Source: Mameliella sp. MMSF_3455 | GTDB taxonomy: Bacteria > Pseudomonadota > Alphaproteobacteria > Rhodobacterales > Rhodobacteraceae | Reading direction: 5' to 3' | NCBI RefSeq assembly: GCF_030733205.1 | Contig: NZ_JASHJL010000006.1 | Coordinates: 62,001 to 126,000, forward strand | DNA length: 64,000 nucleotides | Shown here: positions 52,147-61,522 of the stretch, piece by piece | How positions within the stretch are numbered: the first letter of the stretch is position 1 | How the letters are laid out: each line of letters opens with the position of its first letter | The notes under the pieces: generated by a model | What the model saw: only the letters and a program-made list of their open reading frames with translations | The model's database searches: none | What the model was told of the DNA's origin: nothing | Program-made: the position numbers and the translations under genes

Positions 52147-52967
52147 TGCCACCGTTGCCCATTCTGGAAAAAGGCCGCGCCTTTCGCCGCAAACTGCAAA
52201 CCGGCCAAAAGGTCAGCGGCGCCTGGTCCACGCTCGGTTCGCCCGAAGTCACCTGCCTGATGGCGCGCGCCGGGCTGGATTACATCCTGATCGACCTCGA
52301 ACACGGGCGCGGCGGGATCGAGGGTCTGGCTGCGCAGGTACAGGCGCTGGCCGGTTTCGACACCGCCGTCATGGTCCGCCTGCCCGATCACGACGCGGGC
52401 AGCATAAAGCGCATTCTCGACATCGGCGCCAACTGCCTGCTGGTGCCGCAGGTGGACCATGCCGATCAGGCGAGCAGCATCCTCGACGCCGCGCTGTTTC
52501 CGACAGAAGGACGGCGCGGGGTGGCCGTGGGCGCCATCGCCGCCGCCGACTGGGGCTATGAACCGGCCGCCTATTACGAACAGGCCAACGATGCATTGAC
52601 CATGCTGGTGCAGGTGGAATCGCCCGAGTCGGTGTCCAACCTGCCGCAGATCCTGTCCCTGCCCCGGCTGGACGGCGTCTTTGTCGGGCCGAATGACCTC
52701 AGCGCCTCGATGGGCCTTTTTCGCCAGTTCGAAACCCCGGAGTTCCGCCAGGTCTTTGACCAGGTGCAAGCACAGACATTGGGCGCGGGCAAGGTCTTTG
52801 GCGCGCTGCCCATTCCGCTCCCCGGTCTGGACGTGGCGGGGCTGTTCGCCTCGGGCGCGCAGGTCGTGCCCGCCGGATCGGACCAGACCATGCTGCGCGC
52901 CGGGGCCACGGCGATCGTCACCGACATGGCCCGCCAGCAGACGCAAGCCGACAAGGAAACCGCCTGA
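52146..52967 (+). CDS. HpcH/HpaI-family 2-keto-3-deoxy-acid aldolase
   Basis: A 273-residue class II pyruvate aldolase. Family motifs are YILIDLEHGRGG (acidic metal region), MVRLPDHDAGSIKRILDIGA, LVQVESPESVSNL and FVGPNDLSASMG. Relatives GarL, RhmA (YfaU) and HpcH split 2-keto-3-deoxy sugar acids into pyruvate plus an aldehyde such as lactaldehyde, tartronate semialdehyde or glycolaldehyde. It follows the split dehydratase and precedes an aldehyde dehydrogenase (one-base overlap), which fits that order of reactions. Confidence 0.92.
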   Translation: MPPLPILEKGRAFRRKLQTGQKVSGAWSTLGSPEVTCLMARAGLDYILIDLEHGRGGIEGLAAQVQALAGFDTAVMVRLPDHDAGSIKRILDIGANCLLVPQVDHADQASSILDAALFPTEGRRGVAVGAIAAADWGYEPAAYYEQANDALTMLVQVESPESVSNLPQILSLPRLDGVFVGPNDLSASMGLFRQFETPEFRQVFDQVQAQTLGAGKVFGALPIPLPGLDVAGLFASGAQVVPAGSDQTMLRAGATAIVTDMARQQTQADKETA

Positions 52968-54424
52968 TGACCCTCGACACTACCGTGACAGAGACCTGTC
53001 CGCCCACCCTGCCCGCGCCCGGCGACTGGTCCGCCGCCGACAGCTTTGAAACCGTCGATCCCGCCGACCGCAAGCGGCCCGTCGCGCGCTATGCGCTGGC
53101 CACCCCGGCGGATGCCGCGCGCATCCTGGACACCGCGCGACAGGGCTTTGCCGACTGGTCCGCCCTGCCGGTCAACCGCCGCTGCGACCTGCTCGAGACC
53201 TGGTTCCAGAGGATCGAGGCAGAGGCGGACGCGCTGGCCGGGGAGATGACCGACGAACAAGGCAAGCCGCTGGGTGAATCCAAGGCCGAAATCGGCAAAT
53301 CCCTGCGCGAGGCCCACCAGATGCTGGGCTTTGCCCGGCAGCACGGCGGCCAGACCCTGCCGGGACGCGCACCCGGTTGGACCAACACCATCCTGCGCCG
53401 TCCGCGCGGCGTGGTTCTGGCGATCACGCCTTGGAACTTCCCCGTGCTGACCCCACTGCGCAAGTTGGTGCCCGCGTTGGCCACCGGCAATGCCGTTGTG
53501 CTGAAACCGTCCGAATACACGCCCGCCGCCGCCATGCGCCTGGTGCGCGCGGCAGAGGGCATCCTGCCCGAAGGCACGCTGACACTGGTGAATGGCGCGG
53601 GCGAGATCGCCGCCGCGCTGACCGCCGCGTCTGAAATCGACGCCATCTCCTTTACCGGCTCTGTCGCCACGGGCCGCAAGATCGGCGCGGTGGCGGGCGG
53701 CAACCTCGTGCCCGTCTCGCTGGAACTGGGTGGCAAGAACGCCGCCATCGTCGATGACGTGGCCGATCTGGATGCCGCGTTGGACGCGATCACCGGCGCC
53801 GCGATGCAATGCGCGGGCCAGCGCTGCACGGCGATCAGCCGCGTGATCCTGCATGACACCATTTATGACGCCGCCTGCAAGGGGCTGGTCCAACGCCTGA
53901 ACGCCCTGCAACCGGGACCGGGCCGGGCAGAGGGCACGACCCTTGGCCCGATCACCACGCAGCCGCAGCTGGACCGGATCATCCACCTTGTGCGCGCCGC
54001 CGAACTGGACGGCGCTGAGGTGCTGACCGGCGGGCAACGGCTAAAGCCTGAGACCGCGCCGGACGGGATGTTCTTTGCGCCCACTCTGCTGGCTACGGAC
54101 GACCCGCGGAACCCCGCCAACCGGGACGAGATATTCGGCCCCGTCCTGACCGTCTGCCGCTACCACACCGACGATGAGGCGCTGCGCCTGGCCAATGCCA
54201 CCGCCTACGGGTTGACCAGCGCGATCTTCACCGACCGCCTCGATTTCGCCAACCGCGCCCTGCGCGAGCTGCAGACCGGCATGATCCACGTCAACCACGG
54301 CACCGCGCCCGACGACAACATGCCCTTTGTCGGCATCCGCGACAGCGGGCTGGGCACCGGGTCCGTCGGCCCCTCCACCCTTGATTTCTACACGACCGAA
54401 CACGCCGCCTACACCGCCGGCTGA
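52967..54424 (+). CDS. NAD(P)-dependent aldehyde dehydrogenase (GabD/lactaldehyde-type)
   Basis: A 485-residue aldehyde dehydrogenase. It has ITPWNFPVLTP for the cofactor fold, the general base Glu253 in LELGGKNAAIVDD, the nucleophile Cys287 in CAGQRCTAISR and FGPVLTVCRYH near the C-terminus. It resembles succinate/glutarate semialdehyde and lactaldehyde/glycolaldehyde dehydrogenases. Coupled directly to the aldolase gene, it most likely oxidises the aldehyde product of aldol cleavage. Confidence 0.92.
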   Translation: MTLDTTVTETCPPTLPAPGDWSAADSFETVDPADRKRPVARYALATPADAARILDTARQGFADWSALPVNRRCDLLETWFQRIEAEADALAGEMTDEQGKPLGESKAEIGKSLREAHQMLGFARQHGGQTLPGRAPGWTNTILRRPRGVVLAITPWNFPVLTPLRKLVPALATGNAVVLKPSEYTPAAAMRLVRAAEGILPEGTLTLVNGAGEIAAALTAASEIDAISFTGSVATGRKIGAVAGGNLVPVSLELGGKNAAIVDDVADLDAALDAITGAAMQCAGQRCTAISRVILHDTIYDAACKGLVQRLNALQPGPGRAEGTTLGPITTQPQLDRIIHLVRAAELDGAEVLTGGQRLKPETAPDGMFFAPTLLATDDPRNPANRDEIFGPVLTVCRYHTDDEALRLANATAYGLTSAIFTDRLDFANRALRELQTGMIHVNHGTAPDDNMPFVGIRDSGLGTGSVGPSTLDFYTTEHAAYTAG

Positions 54425-54434
54425 AGGAGCAGAC

Positions 54435-55535
54435 ATGAAGTTCACGAATATCGAGATCCGCGCCTGCCGCCATGAGCCGGAACAGGCCTACAAGCTGAAA
54501 GACGGCAAGCCGATCGACTTTGAATTCCTCGCCATGCGGTTCGACACGGACGAGGGGCTGAGCGTGGAAACCTTCGGCTTTGCCGGACGCAGCGCGCTGG
54601 CGATGGGGGCGGTGTCGGCGGAACTGCTGCGACCGTTCTTCCTGGGGCGTGACCCGGATTACCGCGAACAGCACTGGCACGATTACCGCCGCTTCAACCG
54701 GGCGTGGAACTTTACCCCCGGCTATGCCTATGCGCCCTATGACATTGCCTGCCACCTTGTGCAGGCCACCGCCGCCGGCCTGCCGCTCTACAAACACCTC
54801 GGCGCGGTGCGCGACAGCGTGCCGATCTACGGCTCGTCCCTGACCCTGCCCACGGCAGAGGCCTATGCCGAAGAGGCCAAGGACCTGCAGGCGCGCGGCT
54901 GGGCCGCCTACAAACTGCACCCCCCCGCCGATCTGGACATCGCGTTCGAGGCGCACCGCGCCTGCCGCGAGGCCGTCGGCCCGGATTTCCGCCTGATGAG
55001 TGACCCGGTCAACAACTTCAACTTCCAGCAGAACATCCACTTTGGCCGGATGCTGGAAGAGCTGAACTACTACTGGCTCGAAGAGCCGATGTTCGACGAA
55101 TGCCACGGCTCTCTGCGCTCGCTACGCGACACTCTGAAAATCCCGATCGTCGGCGGCGAAACGGCGGAAAACCACCCCGCCGGCGTGGCCGAGCTGGTGG
55201 CCTCGCGGGCCATCGACATCGTGCGCGGCGATGCGTCCTGGTCGGGCGGGATCACCGGGCTGATGAAAACCGCGCACCTCGCCGAAGCGCATGGCATGAA
55301 CTGCGAGATCCACACCGCGATCTATCACCCGCTGGAGCTGGTGAACCTGCATTGCGCGGCCGCCATCCGCAACAACGAATTCTTCGAGGTGCTGGTCCCC
55401 GAACACCTCTTTGCCATCGGCCTGAAGGATCCCATCGACATCCGCGACGGCCAGGCCCACCTGCCGCAGGCGCCGGGCCTTGGCATTGGGTTGGACTGGG
55501 ATTTCATCGACAACGCCACGTTGAAGGTGCTCTGA
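54435..55535 (+). CDS. Enolase-superfamily sugar-acid dehydratase (mandelate racemase/MLE family)
   Basis: A 366-residue enolase-superfamily protein. Metal ligands are in LMSDPVNNF, WLEEPMFDE and VGGETAEN. The general-acid/base Asp-His pair is in RGDASWSGG and EIHTAIYHP. On the other face the usual K-x-K is K-x-H (AYKLHPPA), an atypical form. It probably dehydrates an aldonate to the 2-keto-3-deoxy acid. AAGGAG lies upstream of the ATG. It starts 10 bases after the aldehyde dehydrogenase and 1 base before an ABC permease. A second member is cut by the window end. Confidence 0.88.
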   Translation: MKFTNIEIRACRHEPEQAYKLKDGKPIDFEFLAMRFDTDEGLSVETFGFAGRSALAMGAVSAELLRPFFLGRDPDYREQHWHDYRRFNRAWNFTPGYAYAPYDIACHLVQATAAGLPLYKHLGAVRDSVPIYGSSLTLPTAEAYAEEAKDLQARGWAAYKLHPPADLDIAFEAHRACREAVGPDFRLMSDPVNNFNFQQNIHFGRMLEELNYYWLEEPMFDECHGSLRSLRDTLKIPIVGGETAENHPAGVAELVASRAIDIVRGDASWSGGITGLMKTAHLAEAHGMNCEIHTAIYHPLELVNLHCAAAIRNNEFFEVLVPEHLFAIGLKDPIDIRDGQAHLPQAPGLGIGLDWDFIDNATLKVL

Positions 55536-55536
55536 C

Positions 55537-56406
55537 ATGGCAGATACGGCCCTTCCCCGCACCACGGTCGACGAGGAACGCCAGCGCCGCTGGCGGCAGG
55601 CCTCGATCTACGCGCTCCTTGCGCTGGTGACCTTCGTCATGGTCTTCCCCGTGCTCTGGATGATCTCGGTTTCCCTGAAACCGACGACAGAGACCTTCTC
55701 GCTGCCGCCGCGCCTGATCCCCGAGGAATTCCACTGGGGCGGCTATGCCAAGGTGCTGACCGATCCGAAGTTCCGCACCTTCCTGATCAACAGCTACGTT
55801 GTCGGGCTGGCCGTCACCTTCCTGTCGCTGATCATCGGCACCCTGGCCGCCTTCGGCTTTTCCCGCTACCGGTTCTTCGGCGACCGGGTGGCCAAGCTGT
55901 TCGTCATCACCACCCAGATGGTGCCGACGATCACCCTGCTGATCCCCTATTTCGGCGTGATCGTCTTTCTGGGGCTCTATGACACGCTCTGGGGTCTGGT
56001 GCTGACCTACCTGACCTTTGCCCTGCCCTATTCCATCATCATGATGAACGGCTATCTCGACACGATCCCCAAGGATTTCGACGAGGCCGCCACCATCGAC
56101 GGCTGTACGCCCCTAGGCGTGCTGGTCCGCGTGCTGCTCCCGGTGGCGCTGCCCGGCATCATCTCGACCGCGGTCTACACCTTCCTGCTGGCCTGGAACG
56201 AGTTCCTGTTCGCCCTCGCCCTCACCCGGTCGATGGACATGCGCACCGTGCCGGTGGGGATTTCCATGATGGTGGGCGAGTTCGGCCTCAAGTGGGACGA
56301 GATGATGGCCTTTTCGGTGATCGGATCCCTGCCCGTGCTGATCCTGTTCATGCTTGTCCAAAGGTTTGTCGTCAGCGGCCTCGCCGCCGGGGGCGTCAAG
56401 GGCTGA
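55537..56406 (+). CDS. Carbohydrate ABC transporter permease (MalG-like, CUT1)
   Basis: A 289-residue permease with six membrane helices. The N-terminal cytoplasmic segment is followed by ALVTFVMVFPVLWMISVSLK. The EAA loop is DFDEAATIDGCTPLGVLVRVLLPVALPGI, typical of MalG-type subunits. Here the MalG-like gene precedes the binding protein, and the MalF-like gene follows it, an inverted order. It starts 1 base after the enolase-superfamily gene, so the transporter and enzymes are one operon. Confidence 0.92.
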   Translation: MADTALPRTTVDEERQRRWRQASIYALLALVTFVMVFPVLWMISVSLKPTTETFSLPPRLIPEEFHWGGYAKVLTDPKFRTFLINSYVVGLAVTFLSLIIGTLAAFGFSRYRFFGDRVAKLFVITTQMVPTITLLIPYFGVIVFLGLYDTLWGLVLTYLTFALPYSIIMMNGYLDTIPKDFDEAATIDGCTPLGVLVRVLLPVALPGIISTAVYTFLLAWNEFLFALALTRSMDMRTVPVGISMMVGEFGLKWDEMMAFSVIGSLPVLILFMLVQRFVVSGLAAGGVKG

Positions 56407-56419
56407 CCCGCCCGCAACA

Positions 56420-56439
56420 CGGGGCCGGAACAGGCCCCG
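56420..56439 (+). promoter_or_regulatory. Stem-loop upstream of the CUT1 binding-protein gene
   Basis: A 7-base stem CGGGGCC/GGCCCCG with a 6-base loop lies between permease and binding-protein genes. It probably stabilises the binding-protein message, as hairpins do around other transporter genes in this window. Confidence 0.4.
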
Positions 56440-56465
56440 GATTTCCGCAGAGGAGGAGAAAGACC

Positions 56466-57719
56466 ATGAAACGACACCTGCCCAAATGGGCGCTGGCCGC
56501 CGCCACCTCGGTCGCCACGTTGCTGCCCGCCAGCCTGCCCGCCGCCGAGATCGAATGGCTGCAGTGGTTCGCCGCCGAGGATCCCACCGGGTTCTATGAC
56601 CAGCTGGTCGAGGATTTCGAGGCACAGCACCCAGACATCACGGTCAAGCTGGTCACACAGCCCTTCGGCAAGGTCCGCGAAAGCATCGTGACCGACAATG
56701 CCATCGGCGTGGGCTCTGACGTGCTGGGCCTGAACATGCCCTGGACCACCGAATTCCTCGATATCGGCATCCTTGAGCCGCTGGACGACTACCTCGCCCG
56801 CGATGACAACAGCTTTGCCACCTCCGACCTGGTCGAGGCGCCGATCGGCAAGATCGACGGCAAGACCTGGATGGTGCCGCTGAATGCCTTCCCCTTTGTC
56901 ATGCACGTCAACATGGACCTTGTGAAACGGGCCGGTTTCGACGCACCGCCCACCAACTGGGAAGAACTGAGCGAACAGGCCGCCGCGATCGCCGCGCTGG
57001 AGGACGGGATTTCCGGCCTCGGCCTGCCGTTCAGCTCTCAGCCGCCCTCGAACGGCCCGATCCTGACCTTCCTGCCACTGCTCTATTCCAACGGTGGGCG
57101 GATCATGGATGGCACCACGCCAAACTTCGACAATGCCAAGGTTGTCGAGACGATGGAATTCATCAAGACGCTGAACGAGGCGGGCGCCATTGCCCCCGGC
57201 GCGGCCTCGCGCACCGGCGGTGTCGACCTTGAGGAATTCATCGCAGGACGCACCGGCTTCCTGATCTCTCCCGGTGTGCATTCCAGTGCGATCACCGGGC
57301 GCAACCCGGACATGGACTACACGCTGGTCCGCGTGCCCACCAATGGCACCAATGCGTATCGCGTGCACGGCTGGGAAATCGGCATCTCCGCCGACAGCCG
57401 CAACAAGGAGGCCGCCTGGACATTCGTGAACTACCTGCTCTCGCCCGAGGTCAACGCCCGCGTGGCCAAGGCGTCGAACGCCCTGCCCGGCAACCTCGCC
57501 GCGCTGGATGCGGTGCGCGAGGGCGCGGATGACACGCTGATCAAGCAGATGGACATCCTGTCCGGCGACACCCCCGTCGAGGAAATGCGCCAGTCGCCCA
57601 AGGCCGTGGCCAGCTGGTCCCTGATGACAGAGGAACTGCAATCCCTGCTGCGCGGCGACCAGACCGCCGCCGAGGCCGCCGCCGCCGTCCAGGCGCGCTG
57701 GATGGACCAGATCAAGTAA
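56466..57719 (+). CDS. Extracellular sugar-binding protein, family 1 (CUT1)
   Basis: A 417-residue periplasmic binding protein. The signal peptide ends at LPA before AEIEWLQW (about residue 26). LPLLYSNGGRIMDGTTPNFD, SRNKEAAWTFVNYLLSPE and SNALPGNLAALDAV are the usual family-1 features. AGAGGAGGAG precedes the ATG. It delivers a sugar or sugar oligomer to the MalF/MalG-like permeases on either side. The pathway genes suggest a monosaccharide or sugar acid that is oxidised without phosphorylation. Confidence 0.92.
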   Translation: MKRHLPKWALAAATSVATLLPASLPAAEIEWLQWFAAEDPTGFYDQLVEDFEAQHPDITVKLVTQPFGKVRESIVTDNAIGVGSDVLGLNMPWTTEFLDIGILEPLDDYLARDDNSFATSDLVEAPIGKIDGKTWMVPLNAFPFVMHVNMDLVKRAGFDAPPTNWEELSEQAAAIAALEDGISGLGLPFSSQPPSNGPILTFLPLLYSNGGRIMDGTTPNFDNAKVVETMEFIKTLNEAGAIAPGAASRTGGVDLEEFIAGRTGFLISPGVHSSAITGRNPDMDYTLVRVPTNGTNAYRVHGWEIGISADSRNKEAAWTFVNYLLSPEVNARVAKASNALPGNLAALDAVREGADDTLIKQMDILSGDTPVEEMRQSPKAVASWSLMTEELQSLLRGDQTAAEAAAAVQARWMDQIK

Positions 57720-57727
57720 GCCCGCCG

Positions 57728-57753
57728 GGCGGGCGCCCCTTTTGGTGCCCGCC
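57728..57753 (+). terminator. Strong hairpin after the CUT1 binding-protein gene
   Basis: A 10-base stem GGCGGGCGCC/GGTGCCCGCC (one G-U pair) with a CCTTTT loop begins 8 bases after the stop. It is likely to protect the binding-protein mRNA or reduce read-through into the MalF-like gene. Confidence 0.5.
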
Positions 57754-57778
57754 CCGCCCTGCTGACAAGGAAAAAACC

Positions 57779-58666
57779 GTGACCAGACCGTTCCGCCTGC
57801 TGACCGCTTCCGGCACGCCCTACCTGTTCCTGCTGCCGGGGCTGGTGATCCTCGGCGCGCTGTTGTCGGTGCCGCTGTACAAGGTCGTGGAATATTCGCT
57901 GTACGACAACGTGATCGTCGAGCGGAACCCGACCTTCGTGGGGCTCGACAACTATCGCAACATCCTGGGCGATCCGGGATACTGGAGCGCCGGGTTCAAC
58001 ACGATCGTCTTTACCGTCGGCTCTGTCGTTGGCCACATGATCGTCGGCATCGGGCTGGCGCTGCTGGTCAACGCCGACATCCACCCCCGCGCGCGCACCT
58101 TCTTTCGCTCGATGCTGGTGCTGCCGTGGATCTTTACCGCCGTGGTCGTGGCGCTGAACTGGCAGCTTCTGCTGAACCCCTTCGGCCTGATCAACTACAT
58201 CCTCGACTGGCTCGGCCTGATCTCCGAACCGCTGGACTGGCTGGGCAATCCCGACCTGGCGATGTGGTCGCTGCTGCTGATCTCGACCTGGCGCGGCTAT
58301 CCCTTCATCATGGTCAGCTTCCTGTCCGGCTTGCAGACCGTCCCGCGCGAACTCTACGAGGCCGCCGACATCGACGGCGCCGGGTTCTGGCACAAGTTCT
58401 GGCACGTCACCCTGCCCCAGCTGAAACCGGTGATCTTCGGCGTGGCGCTTCTGGACCTGATCTGGACCTTCCAGTTGTTCCCGCTGGTCTGGCTGACCAC
58501 CGGCGGCGGCCCCGGCCGCGCGACAGAGGTGCTGTCCACGCTGACCTTCCGCCTTGCCTTCGTCGACTTCGAATTTGCCCAGGCGGCCACCGTCGCCGTC
58601 TCCATCCTCATCATCTCGGCAGCCTTCACCGTGCTCTACCTGCGCAACGAAGCGCGGCGCCTGTAA
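57779..58666 (+). CDS. Carbohydrate ABC transporter permease (MalF/UgpA-like, CUT1)
   Basis: A 295-residue permease with six membrane helices and a GTG start preceded by AAGGA. The EAA loop is [25 protein letters not shown]. The first helix is [25 protein letters not shown], with the N-terminus typical of UgpA/ThuF-type subunits. It pairs with the MalG-like permease encoded upstream of the binding protein. The ATPase gene follows after 17 bases. Confidence 0.92.
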   Translation: MTRPFRLLTASGTPYLFLLPGLVILGALLSVPLYKVVEYSLYDNVIVERNPTFVGLDNYRNILGDPGYWSAGFNTIVFTVGSVVGHMIVGIGLALLVNADIHPRARTFFRSMLVLPWIFTAVVVALNWQLLLNPFGLINYILDWLGLISEPLDWLGNPDLAMWSLLLISTWRGYPFIMVSFLSGLQTVPRELYEAADIDGAGFWHKFWHVTLPQLKPVIFGVALLDLIWTFQLFPLVWLTTGGGPGRATEVLSTLTFRLAFVDFEFAQAATVAVSILIISAAFTVLYLRNEARRL

Positions 58667-58683
58667 CGCCCCGGAGTTTCCCT

Positions 58684-59751
58684 ATGTCCCGCATCGAAAT
58701 CTCAAACCTCGTCAAGATGTACGGCAGCCACCAGGCGCTGCACGGGATCGACATCTCGATCCAGCCGGGAGAGTTCTGCGTGCTGGTCGGCCCCTCGGGC
58801 TGCGGCAAGTCCACCACCCTGCGCATGGTCGCCGGTCTTGAAACCATCAGCGGCGGAGAGATCGCCATCGGCGACCGCGTCGTGAACGGGCTGCGCCCCA
58901 AGGATCGCGGCATCGCGATGGTGTTCCAGAACTACGCGCTCTACCCGGCCAAGACGGTCCGGGGGAACATGGCGTTCTCGCTGAAACTGTCCAAGATGCC
59001 CAAGGCCGAGATAGACCGCCGCGTGAACGAAGTGGCCGAGATCCTGGAACTCACCCCGCTCTTGGACCGCAAGCCCGCGGCCCTGTCGGGCGGTCAGCGC
59101 CAGCGCGTCGCCATGGGCCGCGCCATCGTGCGCGATCCAGAGGTGTTCCTCTTCGACGAGCCGCTGTCCAACCTCGACGCCAAGCTGCGCGGCCAGATGC
59201 GCGCGGAAATCAAGCGCCTGCACCAGCGGCTGGAAAACACCATCATCTACGTCACCCATGACCAGGTCGAGGCCATGACCCTGGCCGACCGGATCGTCAT
59301 CATGCGCGACGGGCGGATCGAACAGCAGGGCACGCCCGACGCGGTGTTCCACGATCCCGAAACCGTCTTTGTCGCCGGTTTCATGGGCAGCCCGCCGATG
59401 AACCTGATCGACTGCACGGTGACACCGACGGGGCTGCGGCTGGGCGACACGGATCTCGCCTGCACCACGCCCGATGGCCTGCGGCCCGGCGATCGCGTCA
59501 CCTTCGGCATCCGCCCCGACGACATCCGCCCGGCGGCGGACCTGCCGAACGGCGTAACCGCCAGCCTGCCGGTCGACCTGATCGAGCAGTTGGGCACCGA
59601 GAAGCTGGTGCATTTCCGCGCCGGTCCGCACGAACTGATCGGCAAGACCGGCGGCCGGGTAGAGCTGGACGAGGGCACGGCGCAGACGCTGGCCTTCGAC
59701 ATGGCCCACGCCTTCTTCTTCGACGCCGAAACCGGGCACCGCATCCGATGA
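58684..59751 (+). CDS. Carbohydrate ABC transporter ATPase (UgpC/MsmK-like)
   Basis: A 355-residue CUT1 ATPase: Walker [10 protein letters not shown], signature [16 protein letters not shown], Walker [17 protein letters not shown] and the switch [16 protein letters not shown]-terminal TOBE-type regulatory domain spans about 235-350. The Q-loop region reads [15 protein letters not shown], slightly unlike the usual YPHMTV. It drives the MalF/MalG-like permeases. Its stop overlaps the aldo/keto reductase gene by 4 bases. Confidence 0.93.
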   Translation: MSRIEISNLVKMYGSHQALHGIDISIQPGEFCVLVGPSGCGKSTTLRMVAGLETISGGEIAIGDRVVNGLRPKDRGIAMVFQNYALYPAKTVRGNMAFSLKLSKMPKAEIDRRVNEVAEILELTPLLDRKPAALSGGQRQRVAMGRAIVRDPEVFLFDEPLSNLDAKLRGQMRAEIKRLHQRLENTIIYVTHDQVEAMTLADRIVIMRDGRIEQQGTPDAVFHDPETVFVAGFMGSPPMNLIDCTVTPTGLRLGDTDLACTTPDGLRPGDRVTFGIRPDDIRPAADLPNGVTASLPVDLIEQLGTEKLVHFRAGPHELIGKTGGRVELDEGTAQTLAFDMAHAFFFDAETGHRIR

Positions 59752-60686
59752 CCCCCGTGAAACCGGTCGGGCTGGGCTTTGGCCTGTTGGGCACCACCAA
59801 CACGGCGCCCATAACGGACGCCGAGGCTGAGGAGATGTTCACAGCCGCCTGGGACATGGGGATCCGCCGTTTCGACACCGCGCCGCTTTACGGCGGGCGG
59901 CTGTCCGAGGAACGGCTGGGCCGGTTGCTGCGCGGGCGCCCGCGCGGCGACCATGTCCTCTCCTCCAAGGTCGGGCGCTACCGCGACTATGCCGCCACGG
60001 TGGTCAACCCCAAGGACAACCCCGGCGACTGGCACGACTACACGCGCGAGGCCACGCTGCAATCCGTCGACCACAGCCTGCACCTGCTGGGCACCGATCA
60101 CCTCGATATCGTCTTTGTCCATGATTGCGACGCGCATCTAGACGACGCGCTGACCGGCGCCCTGCCCGCGCTGGCAGAGTTGAAATCGCAGGGCGTCATC
60201 CGTGCCATCGGTTGCGGCAGCAATGTCGCCGCAAGCCACGCCGCCCTGCTGCGCGAAACCGATCTGGACGTGCTGATGGTCGCCGGCCGCTTTACCCTGC
60301 TGGATCAAAGCGCGGCCGACACGCTGTTCCCGCTCTGCCTGTCGCGCGGGGTGCAGGTGGAATTGGCCGCGCCCTTCAACTCTGGCATCCTCGCCACCGG
60401 CCCGGATGTCGAGGTCACGCGCTTTGACTACCAACCGCCCGATGCTGCGCTGCGTGACCGGGTGCGCGCCATCCAGACCGCCTGCCTGGCCGAAGGCGTG
60501 GCCCTGAAACGGGCCGCGCTGCACTATGCCGCCGCCCATCCGGCGGTCACGCGGCTGGTGCTGGGCCTGATCCATCCGGGCGGCCTGCGCTCCAACCTCG
60601 AAGACCTCTCCGCCCCGGTGCCCGACACACTCTGGCCCGCGCTGGAGCGGCTGAACATCCCCAACCCGACGAGCCCAGCACAATGA
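59748..60686 (+). CDS. Aldo/keto reductase, probable aldose (L-fucose-type) 1-dehydrogenase
   Basis: A 312-residue aldo/keto reductase. The tetrad is Asp43 and Tyr48 in [12 protein letters not shown], Lys74 in LSSKVGRY and the His in [21 protein letters not shown] matches D-threo-aldose/L-fucose 1-dehydrogenases, which turn an aldose into its lactone. It lies between the transporter ATPase and a lactonase-like amidohydrolase (4-base overlaps on both sides), which fits the first step of a non-phosphorylating pathway. Confidence 0.88.
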   Translation: MTPVKPVGLGFGLLGTTNTAPITDAEAEEMFTAAWDMGIRRFDTAPLYGGRLSEERLGRLLRGRPRGDHVLSSKVGRYRDYAATVVNPKDNPGDWHDYTREATLQSVDHSLHLLGTDHLDIVFVHDCDAHLDDALTGALPALAELKSQGVIRAIGCGSNVAASHAALLRETDLDVLMVAGRFTLLDQSAADTLFPLCLSRGVQVELAAPFNSGILATGPDVEVTRFDYQPPDAALRDRVRAIQTACLAEGVALKRAALHYAAAHPAVTRLVLGLIHPGGLRSNLEDLSAPVPDTLWPALERLNIPNPTSPAQ

Positions 60687-61519
60687 CCACAGCCATCGAC
60701 GCCCATGTCCACATCTGGGACCGCACGCGGGGCGAAACCTTCATCGCCGAAAAGCAGTTCCCGGTGCTGACGGGCAAGGCCTTCTTGCCCGCCGACCTGG
60801 TCCCGGTCCTGGCCGAGACGCGCGCCGAGAGCGCGGTGCTGGTCCACGGCCCGGCCACCGTGAAACACGTGCATTACTGCCTAGACCTTTGCCGGCAGCA
60901 CGAGATCTTTCGCTCTGTCGTCGGCTGGGTCGACCTGCGCGATCCGGACTGCGCGGCGCAACTGGCCCTTCAGGCCAGAGACCCGGCGTTTCGCGGCGTG
61001 CGCTTCACGCCCATGCTGGATGCCGGCCCCGAAGGCTACCTGCGCAGCGACGGCGCGCAAACCATCTGTGGCGCGCTGCAAACCGGCGGTCACCTGGTCG
61101 AGATCCTCGCCCCGCAACCGCTGTTCGGCGCCGTTGCCGACCTCGCCCGCGCCTTCCCCGACCTGCCGGTTGTCCTGGCCCATTTCGGCCTGCCCGACGG
61201 TTCGCCGGACAGCTATGACAGCTGGCGGCAAACGATGGCGGACCTTGCCCGCCTGCCCAATATCCACGTCAAACTCTCGGGCCTGCCGCTGACCGGCGAC
61301 GCGCCAACAGACACCGACATGACGCAAAGCCATGTCGCCGCGATGCTGGCCCTCTTCGGCACCGATCGCCTGATGTACGCCAGCAATTGGCCCGTCGCCA
61401 CGGCCCTTGCCAGCCCCCGCCACTGGCGCGTCCTGCTGGATGAAACGCTCGACAAGATGAACTTGGGCGCCCCGGACCGGGACGCCCTCTATCACGACAA
61501 CACCGCGCGCCTTTACTGA
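60683..61519 (+). CDS. Amidohydrolase family 2 protein, probable sugar lactonase (L-fuconolactonase-like)
   Basis: A 278-residue TIM-barrel amidohydrolase. It has the metal motif DAHVHIWD near residue 6, VLAHFGLPD in the middle and the closing YASNWPV, which is typical of the L-fucono-/L-rhamnono-lactonase and 2-pyrone-4,6-dicarboxylate hydrolase group. It would open the sugar lactone made by the aldose dehydrogenase encoded just upstream. It is the last plus-strand gene and converges with the KduD-like SDR (3 bases between stops). Confidence 0.88.
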   Translation: MTTAIDAHVHIWDRTRGETFIAEKQFPVLTGKAFLPADLVPVLAETRAESAVLVHGPATVKHVHYCLDLCRQHEIFRSVVGWVDLRDPDCAAQLALQARDPAFRGVRFTPMLDAGPEGYLRSDGAQTICGALQTGGHLVEILAPQPLFGAVADLARAFPDLPVVLAHFGLPDGSPDSYDSWRQTMADLARLPNIHVKLSGLPLTGDAPTDTDMTQSHVAAMLALFGTDRLMYASNWPVATALASPRHWRVLLDETLDKMNLGAPDRDALYHDNTARLY

Positions 61520-61522
61520 GGC

